Part shown: positions 54,144 to 62,342 of the stretch, piece after piece
Numbering within the stretch: position 1 is the stretch's first letter
How the letters are laid out: every line of letters begins with the position of its first letter
Assembly: GCA_035700025.1 (NCBI GenBank)
Contig: DASSOY010000058.1
Location: 1 to 64,000, forward strand
DNA length: 64,000 bases
Direction: 5' to 3'
From: Bacillales bacterium
GTDB taxonomy: Bacteria > Bacillota > Bacilli > Bacillales > DASSOY01
Position numbers and translations under genes: made by a program
Notes under the pieces: generated by a model
The model's input: the letters and a program-made list of their open reading frames with translations, nothing else
Databases searched by the model: none
What the model was told of the DNA's origin: nothing

Positions 54144-54770
54144 CTAACCGGAAATCGAATAAAATTGAGGTGCCGGCGGATAAAAGTAGTTGATTTCCGT
54201 TTCGAAAGTAATGTAATCGACGTAAATCATCAGCAATACGTAACGCCTTGTTCCGTTTCTTTCCCTCAGGATGATATGATCTTTTCCGGCGGCTTCAATA
54301 ACACCTGTAAAAACTTTGCTGGACCACGGCGAGTTGTTTTCGAAAGACATGTAAATGGTCGCTACTTTTCCGGCGTTGAGACGAAGGATGTTTTCAATGT
54401 AAGAGGCTTCCTGCACTTGCTGAGCGATCGATGGCGGAACTCCGCCGAACACCCCTTGACCGAAACCTCCAGCTCCGGCAACGCCTTGCGGCGCGCCGGT
54501 TCCGCCTACACCATAATAATGTTGTCCCTGTCCGCCCATTTGAAAGCCCATCGATCCGCCCATTGGCTGCGATTGGAACGAAGGCTGCTGGGGGGCATAA
54601 CCGTACGGATATGAAGCTTGCGTATACGGGTACGCTGACTGCTGCGCATAACCCGGCCAAGCAGCACCGCCGTAATAGCCGCTGTACGGGTTGGACTGCA
54701 TCATGCCTCCTTCCGGATAGGCTCCCTTTTTCCCTTGTTCACGCGTTTCCTCGGATTCATATTCCGACAA
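54144..54770 (-). CDS. gerQ: Spore coat protein GerQ
   Basis: The coat protein holds CwlJ in the spore coat and is cross-linked by transglutaminase. The roughly 208-residue form starts at a TTG nine bases after AAAGGAG; a GTG three codons earlier overlaps the site. The N-terminal half is rich in Gly, Tyr, Gln and Pro (GYYGGAAWPGYAQQSAYPY). The C-terminal domain contains EASYIENILRLNAGKVATIY and FTGVIEAAGKDHIILRE, which are conserved in GerQ. It follows cwlJ on the same strand, as in Bacillus. Confidence 0.93.
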   Translation of the reverse strand: MSEYESEETREQGKKGAYPEGGMMQSNPYSGYYGGAAWPGYAQQSAYPYTQASYPYGYAPQQPSFQSQPMGGSMGFQMGGQGQHYYGVGGTGAPQGVAGAGGFGQGVFGGVPPSIAQQVQEASYIENILRLNAGKVATIYMSFENNSPWSSKVFTGVIEAAGKDHIILRERNGTRRYVLLMIYVDYITFETEINYFYPPAPQFYSISG

Positions 54771-54795
54771 CCGCCTCACTCCTTTTTATTGGAAG

Positions 54796-55224
54796 TTAAC
54801 CATTGTACACGTGCGGACATTCACTCTCAGCCGGCGCGTAATAGCAGAATGACTTATACCTTCCGACGTTCCACTGATCAAACCATTGCGCGGGGCATTC
54901 GCCCGAGGGCTCGAAAAACCACAACGAATTGCTGGCTGGATAATACCGTTGGCCTTGAATGACTTTCCGGGCAAGATTGATGTCGTGTTGACGAGCTCGT
55001 CGATAAAAAAAACCGTACAATGTGGCTTCGAATCCTCCCGGGCGTTGGTAGACCATTTGCGGAATCGTTCGGATCCCTTCAAAGTCGAGACAATTGGCCA
55101 ACACGCGATTGACGCCGACGTTTCCTACCATCAGCATCGCTAAATTACCGTCGCTCACCGCCTCCGCCCGCATTAAACGCGCAAGCAGCTTAATGTCTTC
55201 CGAAGTTGCTCTAATAACGGCCAT
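54796..55224 (-). CDS. cwlJ: Spore cortex-lytic enzyme CwlJ
   Basis: The 142-residue hydrolase degrades spore cortex peptidoglycan during germination. The hydrolase type 2 (SleB/CwlJ) fold is shown by LARLMRAEAVSDGN with the catalytic Glu, GNVGVNRVLA, and the C-terminal NSLWFFEPSGECPAQWFD and FCYYAPAESECP segments. It lacks a signal peptide, as expected of CwlJ, which is placed in the coat by the mother cell. It is cotranscribed with gerQ, which starts about 25 bases downstream. Confidence 0.95.
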   Translation of the reverse strand: MAVIRATSEDIKLLARLMRAEAVSDGNLAMLMVGNVGVNRVLANCLDFEGIRTIPQMVYQRPGGFEATLYGFFYRRARQHDINLARKVIQGQRYYPASNSLWFFEPSGECPAQWFDQWNVGRYKSFCYYAPAESECPHVYNG

Positions 55225-55395
55225 AATTCACCTCACCCTGATCTGTATCCATTTTATGAGCGTATCGATCGATTATGCCCGAAAGTCAACGGGGACAAGG
55301 ATTGAATTGCTTTGGAACATATCGAGTCAACCGCCCACAAGTTTCTTTTATAGGGAATGCGAAGGCGTGGCGAAATGTGCTTAAGCAACGAGGAA
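55225..55395. other. Gap between cwlJ and the TetR gene
   Basis: This stretch is upstream of cwlJ on the reverse strand and should hold its sporulation promoter. I cannot point to a convincing element. No gene is seen. Confidence 0.4.
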
Positions 55396-55420
55396 CAAAA
55401 AAACCTCCCGTTCGGGAGGT
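55396..55420 (-). terminator. Terminator of the ABC exporter/TetR operon
   Basis: ACCTCCC-GAAC-GGGAGGT on the reverse strand is followed by seven T. Confidence 0.88.
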
Positions 55421-56073
55421 CAAGATGGCGGGGCATCCGGGCTGAGCCCTTTCAATATATAACGGATCGTCGCTTCGCGTTCTTCCTCGTCATCCCAATT
55501 CAGCTCGGATCGCAACCATTGGCGGGCCAGCAAATAGCCTGCCCCCGATGACGCCGCGAGGCGCATGATCGTGTACGGCGATCCTTGAATGAGTTCGCCC
55601 TTCTCCTGAAAATGGACGATGATGCCGCGAATTTTGGCGAGCGGCGCCGGGGCGACATGTTTTTTGAACAGTTGTTGCAGCTGCGGGTGAAACGGGATTT
55701 CTTGAAACACGATCTTAATGAGCGAAAAATGACGTTCGAGAAACTTTCTTCGGTTTTCAATCATCGACCGTACGAAGTCCTCGAAATGCTCATAACGCCG
55801 ATTGAGTACTTTGTTCAAGTCGCCGATGATGAACGGCGCGATAATTTGGCGGATTACGGGTTCGACGATCGCCTGAAGCAGTTTTTCCTTCGTCTTATAA
55901 TGGCGAAAAATCGTACCTTCGGCGACGCCTGCGCGCCGGGCGATCTCGCTCGTCGAGGATGAGGCGTAGCCTTTCTCAGAAAACATTTCGATTGCCGCGA
56001 TCATGATTTGCTTCTGCTTTTCCGTTAACGTTTCGTCTTGGGCGGTTTCTTGAAACCATGCATCCCAGTCCAT
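55420..56073 (-). CDS. TetR-family transcriptional regulator of the adjacent ABC exporter
   Basis: The 217-residue protein has an N-terminal helix-turn-helix (STSEIARRAGVAEGTIFRHY, about residues 40-60) and a helical effector domain. It is the last gene of an operon with an ABC-2 ATPase and permease. A near-perfect TAAGTGAGT/ACTCACTTA dyad lies upstream of the operon, so it probably represses its own operon. The GTIFRHYKTKEKLL form resembles regulators that bind TGAGTGA-type sites. Confidence 0.93.
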   Translation of the reverse strand: MDWDAWFQETAQDETLTEKQKQIMIAAIEMFSEKGYASSSTSEIARRAGVAEGTIFRHYKTKEKLLQAIVEPVIRQIIAPFIIGDLNKVLNRRYEHFEDFVRSMIENRRKFLERHFSLIKIVFQEIPFHPQLQQLFKKHVAPAPLAKIRGIIVHFQEKGELIQGSPYTIMRLAASSGAGYLLARQWLRSELNWDDEEEREATIRYILKGLSPDAPPS

Positions 56074-56107
56074 TCAATATCCCTCTTTTCAAAACCGGTC
56101 GCTCTCA

Positions 56108-57130
56108 TTATAAACGACGAAGCCGTTTCAATGCGACAATGTTCAGGATCATGAACAACAACGCGTACCCGAGCAAGACGGCCAAATCGAGGCCGATGTC
56201 TCCGAAAGAAGCATCTCTGAGCATGACGCCGCGCAAGGCGTCCGCTCCGTAAAACAATGGAGTGAAGTAACCGATCCAACTCACCCAATCTGAGATCGTC
56301 TCCAGTTCGAAAAGGCCGGAGAAAAATACTTGCGGCACGATCACGAGCGGAATGAATTGAATCATTTGCAATTCGTTCCGGGCGGCGGCCGACAGCAAGA
56401 TGCCGAGCGAAAGCGCGGTCAAGGCGAGCAGCAAATTGATGAGAAAAACGTAGCCGACGCTGCCGGCCATCCATAGGTCGAGCACATAGACGGTGTAGGC
56501 AACGAAAACGGCGGTTTGCATCATCGCGAAGAGTCCGAAGCCGATCACGTAGCCGACGACGATTTCCGTACGGCGGATCGGGCTCGACAGCAAGCGCTCA
56601 AGCGTGCCTTTCGTGCGCTCGCGCAAAAAGGCGACGCCGGCGATCAAGAACACGAAGAAGAAGACGAAAAAGCCGAGCAGCACCGGGCCGAAGCGGTCGA
56701 AGGAAGAAAGCGACGGACCTCCGTGCAAATAATGAATGTCCGGCTGCACGGCAGCCGGGCCGACTGCGGATTGAAAGACATTTTGTAAAAGTTGCAGGAC
56801 GGCGCGGTTGGCCGTCGGGTCGCTGCCTTCGAGCCACACTTCCGGTTTGTGGTCGGTGAAGGAAACGATGGCGTCCAGCTCTTGATCGGCCAATGCACTT
56901 TTTGCTTTCGGCATCGACCATTCGTGAATATCGGCATTCGTCGACTTGGCGTGCTGCACGATCGGTGCGGGTACGTCGACGAAGGCGACGGACGGTTTGT
57001 ACTCGTCGTTTTGAAAGACAAGGTACAACAAGCTCATGATGAAGAGCGGGGCCACAAACATGAGCGCAAGCGTCCGTTTGTCGCGTTTGAATTCGAGCAA
57101 AATTCTTTTCACGAGCATCATGATTTTCAT
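56108..57130 (-). CDS. ABC-2 type transporter permease
   Basis: The 340-residue membrane protein starts at an ATG overlapping the ATPase stop codon as ATGA, with GGAGGTGCC upstream; the frame is open to 57256 but inside the ATPase gene. The plan is one N-terminal helix (LALMFVAPLFIMSLLYL), a large outer domain (about 40-150) and five C-terminal helices. The last block holds PIRRTEIVVGYVIGFG, and PQVFFSGLFELETI is typical of ABC-2 permeases such as YhaP/NatB-like proteins. It probably exports a drug, lipid or similar compound with the ATPase. Confidence 0.92.
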   Translation of the reverse strand: MKIMMLVKRILLEFKRDKRTLALMFVAPLFIMSLLYLVFQNDEYKPSVAFVDVPAPIVQHAKSTNADIHEWSMPKAKSALADQELDAIVSFTDHKPEVWLEGSDPTANRAVLQLLQNVFQSAVGPAAVQPDIHYLHGGPSLSSFDRFGPVLLGFFVFFFVFLIAGVAFLRERTKGTLERLLSSPIRRTEIVVGYVIGFGLFAMMQTAVFVAYTVYVLDLWMAGSVGYVFLINLLLALTALSLGILLSAAARNELQMIQFIPLVIVPQVFFSGLFELETISDWVSWIGYFTPLFYGADALRGVMLRDASFGDIGLDLAVLLGYALLFMILNIVALKRLRRL

Positions 57131-57849
57131 TGGGCGGCACCTCCGTATACGAGAAAAGCATCTTCGATCGACGCGGTTCCGGTTTCTTTTTTTAAAGCGT
57201 CCGGCGTCCCGTTCGCGATCAATTCGCCGTCGCGAATCATCGCCAACCGGTCGCACCGCTCCGCCTCATCCATGACATGCGTCGTGACGAGAATCGCGGT
57301 GCCATTGTCCCGCAATTTTTCAAACGCATGCCACACTTGTCGGCGCAGCACCGGGTCGATGCCGACCGTCGGCTCGTCGAGAATGAGCACCTTCGGCTCG
57401 TGTACGAGCGCGATCGCCAATGAAAGCCGCCGTTTCATGCCGCCGGAAAACTTCCGGACGAGCTTATCCGCCTCATGCGTCAAGTTGACAATCTCAAGTA
57501 CGGCGCTGATGCGTTCTGTGCGCGCTTGCCTCCGCAAACCGTACAACGACGCAAAGAAATGCAAATTCTCCTTCGCGGTCAAATCATCATACAAAGCGTC
57601 GGATTGCGCCATGTATCCGATTCGCTTCACGGTACTCAAATTTGGCATACGTGTACCAAGTACGTCGACCTGCCCGGCCGACGCCTGATCGATGCCGGCG
57701 ATCATTTTCACTAACGTCGTTTTCCCAGCTCCGGACGGACCGAGCAACCCGAAGATTTCCGGCTTTTCCATTGCGAGATTCACCGACCGGATGACCGACC
57801 GGCCGTCAAACGCCTGCGTGACGTCGTGCAATGCGACATAAGGATCCAT
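57127..57849 (-). CDS. ABC-2 type transporter ATPase
   Basis: The 240-residue ATPase has Walker A GLLGPSGAGKTTL, Q-loop YMAQSDALYDDL, signature KFSGGMKRRLSL, Walker B VLILDEPTVGID and the switch His in TTHVMDEAERC. It is the first gene of the exporter operon and lies 20 bases downstream of the TetR-type operator. Confidence 0.96.
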   Translation of the reverse strand: MDPYVALHDVTQAFDGRSVIRSVNLAMEKPEIFGLLGPSGAGKTTLVKMIAGIDQASAGQVDVLGTRMPNLSTVKRIGYMAQSDALYDDLTAKENLHFFASLYGLRRQARTERISAVLEIVNLTHEADKLVRKFSGGMKRRLSLAIALVHEPKVLILDEPTVGIDPVLRRQVWHAFEKLRDNGTAILVTTHVMDEAERCDRLAMIRDGELIANGTPDALKKETGTASIEDAFLVYGGAAQ

Positions 57850-57868
57850 TATGGTCCCCCCATTTCGA

Positions 57869-57890
57869 TAAGTGAGTGATTACTCACTTA
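57869..57890. promoter_or_regulatory. TetR operator of the ABC exporter operon
   Basis: TAAGTGAGT and ACTCACTTA are perfect inverse arms of nine bases with GATT between. The dyad is immediately upstream of the ATPase start and would cover the promoter or early leader. Confidence 0.8.
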
Positions 57891-58052
57891 CATTGTAGTC
57901 AGAAACATTCGAAATGTAAAGTTCGGTTGCGGAACATTTTTTTCCCTCTATGTACAATCAAACCGGGGCAAAAATAACTCCGGACGTATGCTCCACGCCA
58001 ATTTTATCAGGATTCACAGCGTCACCGACCGACCGCCTTGCCGATCGTTGAA

Positions 58053-58155
58053 TTTGCTCCAAACAACTGCCGTTTCGCTCTAAACGACCGCGGTTTTGCT
58101 CCAATCCATTCGGTTTTCGCTCGAATCCACCCAGTTTTCGCTCGAAAAGCTGGCA
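58053..58155. repeat. Five tandem repeats of 20-21 bp
   Basis: Units start at 58053, 58073, 58094, 58114 and 58135. Each begins TTTGCTC, TTTCGCTC or TTTTCGCTC and ends with a variable part. The reverse strand reads as a heptad-like peptide repeat (FERKPNG, LEQNRGR and similar), but no ribosome binding site or homologous protein supports translation. The array lies in the 429-base gap between the exporter operon and hemQ; the rest of that gap shows nothing else clear. Confidence 0.75.
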
Positions 58156-58221
58156 AAATCTGTGGATAACTCGCTGCACAGTGATTAGTGCACGGTTTTT
58201 GGAACACATTGCGCGCTTCAA

Positions 58222-58253
58222 CCAAAAAAACCTGCCGGACGAGGCGCGGCAGG
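58222..58253 (-). terminator. Terminator of hemQ
   Basis: On the reverse strand CCTGCCG and CGGCAGG pair, followed by seven T. Confidence 0.88.
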
Positions 58254-58278
58254 CTTCCCATTTTACCGAATCACAAGT

Positions 58279-59025
58279 TTACACGGCAAAATATTTTTTC
58301 ACTTGATCGTCTTGCAAGATCGTGCCGACATAAAATGGGCCGAATTCGGCGAATCTTGCACTCGCTTCATCGAAGCGCATTTCATAGACGAGCTTTTTGA
58401 ATTGCAGGACGTCATGCGAGAACAACGTCACGCCCCATTCCCAATCGTCGAATCCGACGGAACCGGAGATGATTTGCTTCACTTTGCCGGCGTATTCGCG
58501 GCCGATCAACCCGTGGCCTTTCATCATTTCGCGGCGTTCGTCCATCGACAACATGTACCAGTTGTCCTCGCCGTCGCGGCGCTTGTCCATCGGGTAAAAG
58601 CAAACGTAGTGCGCCTTCGGCAAGACCGGTTTCAACCGTGCGCGTATGCGCGGATCATCTTCCGGATCGGTACCCTCTTTCGCCAAGTAGTTGCTTAGTT
58701 CAACGACGGAAACGTAAGAATACGCGGGGAGCAAATATTCCGCGAGTTCCGTCTTGTTCATGGCCAATTCGATTTCGCCGAGTTCATCCAACGTCGGGCG
58801 GAGCAGCAAGATCATCACGTCCGCCTTTTGGCCGAGAATGGAATAAACGGCATAGCTGCCTTCGCGGTTCATCTGATTGTCTTCCCACTTGTTCATGAAG
58901 TCGATAAATTCATTCGTAATACGCTCGCGGTCATCGCTGGAAAGTTGTTTCCACCGTGTCCAATCGATCGAACGAAAATCGTGCAGGCAATACCAGCCTT
59001 CGATTGTTTGAGCTGCTTCGTTCAT
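58279..59025 (-). CDS. hemQ: Coproheme decarboxylase HemQ
   Basis: The enzyme removes two carboxyls from coproheme with hydrogen peroxide to make haem b, the last step of the coproporphyrin route used by Gram-positive bacteria. The 248-residue protein has the chlorite-dismutase fold. The catalytic Tyr144 lies in [11 protein letters not shown] and the proximal His171 in [14 protein letters not shown]. The terminal [11 protein letters not shown] block is conserved. The gene appears monocistronic, with AAGGAGGATCC before the start. In B. subtilis (ywfI) it lies near pta and lipL; here lipL is nearby, but pta is not. Confidence 0.97.
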   Translation of the reverse strand: MNEAAQTIEGWYCLHDFRSIDWTRWKQLSSDDRERITNEFIDFMNKWEDNQMNREGSYAVYSILGQKADVMILLLRPTLDELGEIELAMNKTELAEYLLPAYSYVSVVELSNYLAKEGTDPEDDPRIRARLKPVLPKAHYVCFYPMDKRRDGEDNWYMLSMDERREMMKGHGLIGREYAGKVKQIISGSVGFDDWEWGVTLFSHDVLQFKKLVYEMRFDEASARFAEFGPFYVGTILQDDQVKKYFAV

Positions 59026-59282
59026 TTATGGATCCTCCTTGCAGATGGAAAATTCGTCTCGGTTTCACTCGGTTTCACTATATCACAAAACTTGTCTCAG
59101 TTCTTCCGGCGCATCGTGAATCAAGATTCTTTTGCTTGGAAAATAAACAAGGAATGTGTTCATCATCGTTTGCACCGTCTCAATCAGTCTTTTTATCTTT
59201 TATTGTATGACGCATAAGAAGCCGAAGGCAAACCATCCTATGAATAAAGCGGTGAAAATGAAAGCAATGGAAGGTGAAGCGA

Positions 59283-60347
59283 ATGAATTTGCTCAAGGCA
59301 TTGACCGAAGCCCGAGGCGCACCCGGATTCGAAGGTGAAGTGCGCCGGATGATGCGCCGAGAACTGCAAGACCATGCGGACGAAGTGTTGTATGATCACA
59401 CGGGAAGTATTTTCGGCAAAAAAAGAGGAGCGGCGGATGCACCGCGTGTTCTGTTGGCCGGTCATATGGATGAAGTGGCGTTCATGGTAAGCGAAATTAC
59501 CGACGATGGGTACTTGCGATTCAAACCGCTCGGCGGATGGTGGGAGCAAGTGCTCCTTTCCCAACGTGTCGAGGTGGTGACTGAACAGAGAAGCTTCACC
59601 GGCGTCATTGGTTCGCGGCCGCCGCACGTGCTGACAAAAGAAGAACGCGAGAAGGTGTTTCCGATGAAGGAGATGTACGTGGATATCGGAGCCGGCAGCA
59701 AGAACCAAGCAGCGGCATGGGGCGTGGCTGTCGGGGATCCGATCGTGCCGGTGTGCCCGTATGAAGAGTTGGCCGATGAAGACACCATTCTCGCTAAAGC
59801 GCTTGATAATCGCGTCGGTTGTTATGCGGCAGTAGAAGTGTTGAAACAACTGAATGAAGGCAGCCATCCGAATGAGGTGTATGCGGGTGCGACGGTCCAA
59901 GAGGAAGTCGGTTTGCGTGGAGCTGAAACGGCGCCGCACGTCGTGCAGCCCGACGTGGCGATCGCGTTGGACGTCGGGATTGCCGAGGATGGACCGTCGG
60001 AGAAAGAAAAAAACAAACCGAAACTCGGCGGGGGTCCGCTCGTTACATTTCTTGACGCGACGATGATTCCGAATACGCGGTTTCGCGATTTGATCGTCGA
60101 AACCGCCGAGGAAAACGGGATTTCCCATCAAGTCGAAGTCATGACAGGAGGCGGGACGGACGCCGGGAAATTCAACTTATACAAGCGCGGTGTCCCAACG
60201 GTGGTGATCGGCGTCGCCGCGCGCTACATTCACAGCAACGTGTCGATGGTGAGCAGGCAAGACGTAGACCGTATGGTCCGTTTGCTTGCCGCTGTCATCG
60301 ACAAGTTGGACGCCGAAACGGTTCGGTATTTGTGCGATTACCGGTAA
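59283..60347 (+). CDS. M42-family metallopeptidase (glutamyl/leucyl aminopeptidase-like)
   Basis: The 354-residue cytoplasmic enzyme starts at an ATG six bases after AAGGTGA; a GTG three codons earlier is possible. Metal and catalytic residues appear in LLAGHMDEVAFMV, KALDNRVGCYAA, VQEEVGLRGAET and VMTGGGTDAGKF, ending in RYIHSNVSMV. This is the M42 order (His, Asp, Glu-Glu, Asp, His). The family forms large tetrahedral shells and trims short peptides. A frame upstream from 59156 is not convincing as a gene. Confidence 0.94.
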   Translation: MNLLKALTEARGAPGFEGEVRRMMRRELQDHADEVLYDHTGSIFGKKRGAADAPRVLLAGHMDEVAFMVSEITDDGYLRFKPLGGWWEQVLLSQRVEVVTEQRSFTGVIGSRPPHVLTKEEREKVFPMKEMYVDIGAGSKNQAAAWGVAVGDPIVPVCPYEELADEDTILAKALDNRVGCYAAVEVLKQLNEGSHPNEVYAGATVQEEVGLRGAETAPHVVQPDVAIALDVGIAEDGPSEKEKNKPKLGGGPLVTFLDATMIPNTRFRDLIVETAEENGISHQVEVMTGGGTDAGKFNLYKRGVPTVVIGVAARYIHSNVSMVSRQDVDRMVRLLAAVIDKLDAETVRYLCDYR

Positions 60348-60395
60348 CAGCGTGCCCGGTTTGACGCACACAAATGACCTCGTCTTCCTGTTCGA

Positions 60396-61235
60396 TTACG
60401 ATGGTTCGCCGAGCGCCTTTTTATTCCGGTCGAGCACGCGTTTGTAATACGTATAAAACCAGTCGATTTCGCCCGGGGCGAGCGCTCTCGTTTCCGTTTC
60501 TCCGCCGTAATGGTGGAGGGCCATCAGAAACAAGCTCATCATTGCGCGCGTGTTCAACGATTCGTCGAGTAACTCGGACAAAGAAGCCATCGTTTCCGGA
60601 CGAATTTCCGGGCAAGTCAATTTGTCGTTCGCCTCTGCAGCAGCGAGCTTGTAAAATTCACCGATCATCCTCGCTCTGTCCGAACCGCTTCCTTCGGCGC
60701 AAATGTACACTTGTACAGCGACCCCGGAGCGAATTCTCCGCTGTGAAATGCCGGCAAATTTTTTTCCACCGATACTGAGATCGTAACGTCCCGGACAATA
60801 GGATCCGTTCACTTCGCCGACGTCGACTTTGGTTTCGAACGGTTCGAGCATCCGCTTTACGATGTTGGCCATCGCTTCATACCCTTTGTCGATGTCGACT
60901 TTCTGGTTGTCGGGAAACACAAGCGTCAAATTGAAGATGCCTTTGTCGAGAACGACCGCCAGTCCGCCGGAATTGCGGACGATCACCCGATATCCGCGCG
61001 TTCGCAAATAATCGGTACCTTGTTTGATATTCGGAAGGCGGGCGTCTTGGATGCCGAGGACGACCGTCTTGTCGTGAACCCACGTGCGGGCCGTCGGGAC
61101 GGAGATCCCCTTGCCAACGGCGTGGCAAAGCATGTCATCCATGCCGAACGATTGCTCGGCATCAAGCGCCGGTCCGATGCCGGATTGGTCAATGACCCGC
61201 CACTTCGGTTGATACAGCACGTTTCCCTGTTCCAT
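60396..61235 (-). CDS. lipL: Octanoyl-[GcvH]:protein N-octanoyltransferase LipL
   Basis: The enzyme moves the octanoyl group from GcvH to the E2 subunits of 2-oxoacid dehydrogenases in lipoate biosynthesis. The 279-residue protein has the biotin/lipoate ligase fold with VIVRNSGGLAVVLDKGI and the catalytic Cys147 in NGSYCPGRYDLS, followed by GGKKFAG with Lys159. The Cys between the two motifs separates LipL and LipM from LplA ligases. The start has AAGGAATGG nearby. It converges with the M42 peptidase gene. Confidence 0.94.
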   Translation of the reverse strand: MEQGNVLYQPKWRVIDQSGIGPALDAEQSFGMDDMLCHAVGKGISVPTARTWVHDKTVVLGIQDARLPNIKQGTDYLRTRGYRVIVRNSGGLAVVLDKGIFNLTLVFPDNQKVDIDKGYEAMANIVKRMLEPFETKVDVGEVNGSYCPGRYDLSIGGKKFAGISQRRIRSGVAVQVYICAEGSGSDRARMIGEFYKLAAAEANDKLTCPEIRPETMASLSELLDESLNTRAMMSLFLMALHHYGGETETRALAPGEIDWFYTYYKRVLDRNKKALGEPS

Positions 61236-61570
61236 TCCTTCGTCTCCTTACTCATCCATTCCTCGTCCATTATATCACGTTTTTTCGAGCGATCTCGACA
61301 ACGGTTGGTCTTAGTCAGCGGCAGGGATTCCGTTCCATTTCGGCGAATTAGAAAATAGACGTGCGGAACAAAGAAGGGAAAGACATCCGAGAACGTTTCC
61401 CTTTAAAAAACCGATCCTCGCCATTTCAGCGGTGAATCAGTCCCTCGATCGCCTCGCGACGATTTTTTTCGAGGACGCTCTTGGCAAAACCGATCGAAAA
61501 CAAGTAAAATCTATTAACGGAATAAGACGACCCTGGCCGGGGGATGTTTTTTTTAAAAAGGGGGTTACCG
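61236..61570. other. Gap between lipL and the next gene
   Basis: No gene is called. An inverted repeat AAGGGAAA (61374-61381) and TTTCCCTT (61396-61403) could form a hairpin. A frame at 61432-61659 overlaps the next gene and lacks a ribosome binding site. AT-rich DNA at 61500-61520 may hold the promoter of the next gene. Confidence 0.45.
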
Positions 61571-62200
61571 ATGAGGCTGTTATTGCCTGCGCTGGCGGGA
61601 TTGGTGGTGTTGTTCGTCGTACTGGAATTTACCATTCCCGGTACAAAAGAAGACGATAAACCGACAATGAAGCCGGGAACTGTGAAAAGCGCGGAATTGA
61701 CGGAAACAGAGAAAAATTTATTATTCGCGGGAGGAGCCAAGTCGATCTTCGCTTTCGATTACCGCGTGCCGACGGAGACGATCAATGAATTAAAAGTGTG
61801 GATTGACCATTACGAAGACGGCAAGAAACGGGAACCTTTAATTTCCCACAGTACGGAAGTGGTCAGCCGTTCCGGACGGATCATCGCTACGTTTCAAGAA
61901 ATGTCGTTGACGAACGATACAGTCGCCAAGTGGGTGCTCACGACGGCCGAGGAAAAAGAACGTTCGCATGTTGCTTACGTTCGGAAACAGCCTTCGACTT
62001 CGGGGATCAAAGCGACGTTAAAACGGGCGCAAACAATGAAAATTAAGTCCGCGGAGCCGATCATTTTGGCTGTTATCGTCAAAGACACCGATGCGGCATC
62101 GATCAGCGTCGGCGGCGGAGTTTTTCAAGATCCTACTGAATTGCAAAGCGTTATTCACCGGTATCAATCGGTTTACGTGCTGCGTTGCCGCTTTCGCTAA
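61571..62200 (+). CDS. Membrane-anchored protein of unknown function
   Basis: The 209-residue protein starts at an ATG behind AAAAGGGGGTTACCG; the frame is open to 61544. An N-terminal helix (RLLLPALAGLVVLFVVLEF) anchors it, and the rest lies outside the membrane. The outer part has mixed alpha/beta character, with INELKVWIDHYEDGKKREPL and a Gly-rich GGGVFQD segment near the end. No domain is recognised. It ends about 140 bases before the M29 peptidase gene. Confidence 0.65.
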   Translation: MRLLLPALAGLVVLFVVLEFTIPGTKEDDKPTMKPGTVKSAELTETEKNLLFAGGAKSIFAFDYRVPTETINELKVWIDHYEDGKKREPLISHSTEVVSRSGRIIATFQEMSLTNDTVAKWVLTTAEEKERSHVAYVRKQPSTSGIKATLKRAQTMKIKSAEPIILAVIVKDTDAASISVGGGVFQDPTELQSVIHRYQSVYVLRCRFR

Positions 62201-62342
62201 AAAAGCCCCTCGTCTTGGAATCACTCGTTGTTTCCAATTGGTCGAACGGAAAAGCGAAGGATTTTTCATTTTATGGAAAGGACATGAGCGAGTTTTGTCG
62301 AACGCATATAAGGACGATGAAACACATGAAGGGGTTGAAGCT

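Noticed and set aside
58053-58155. Short tandem repeats as a possible CRISPR array or coding repeat
   Set aside because: There are no constant repeats of 25-40 bp with unique spacers, and no start site for the peptide frame at 57958-58221.
59156-59338. Short forward frame before the M42 peptidase gene
   Set aside because: The start is only two bases from AAGGA, and most of the tail overlaps the peptidase gene in another frame.
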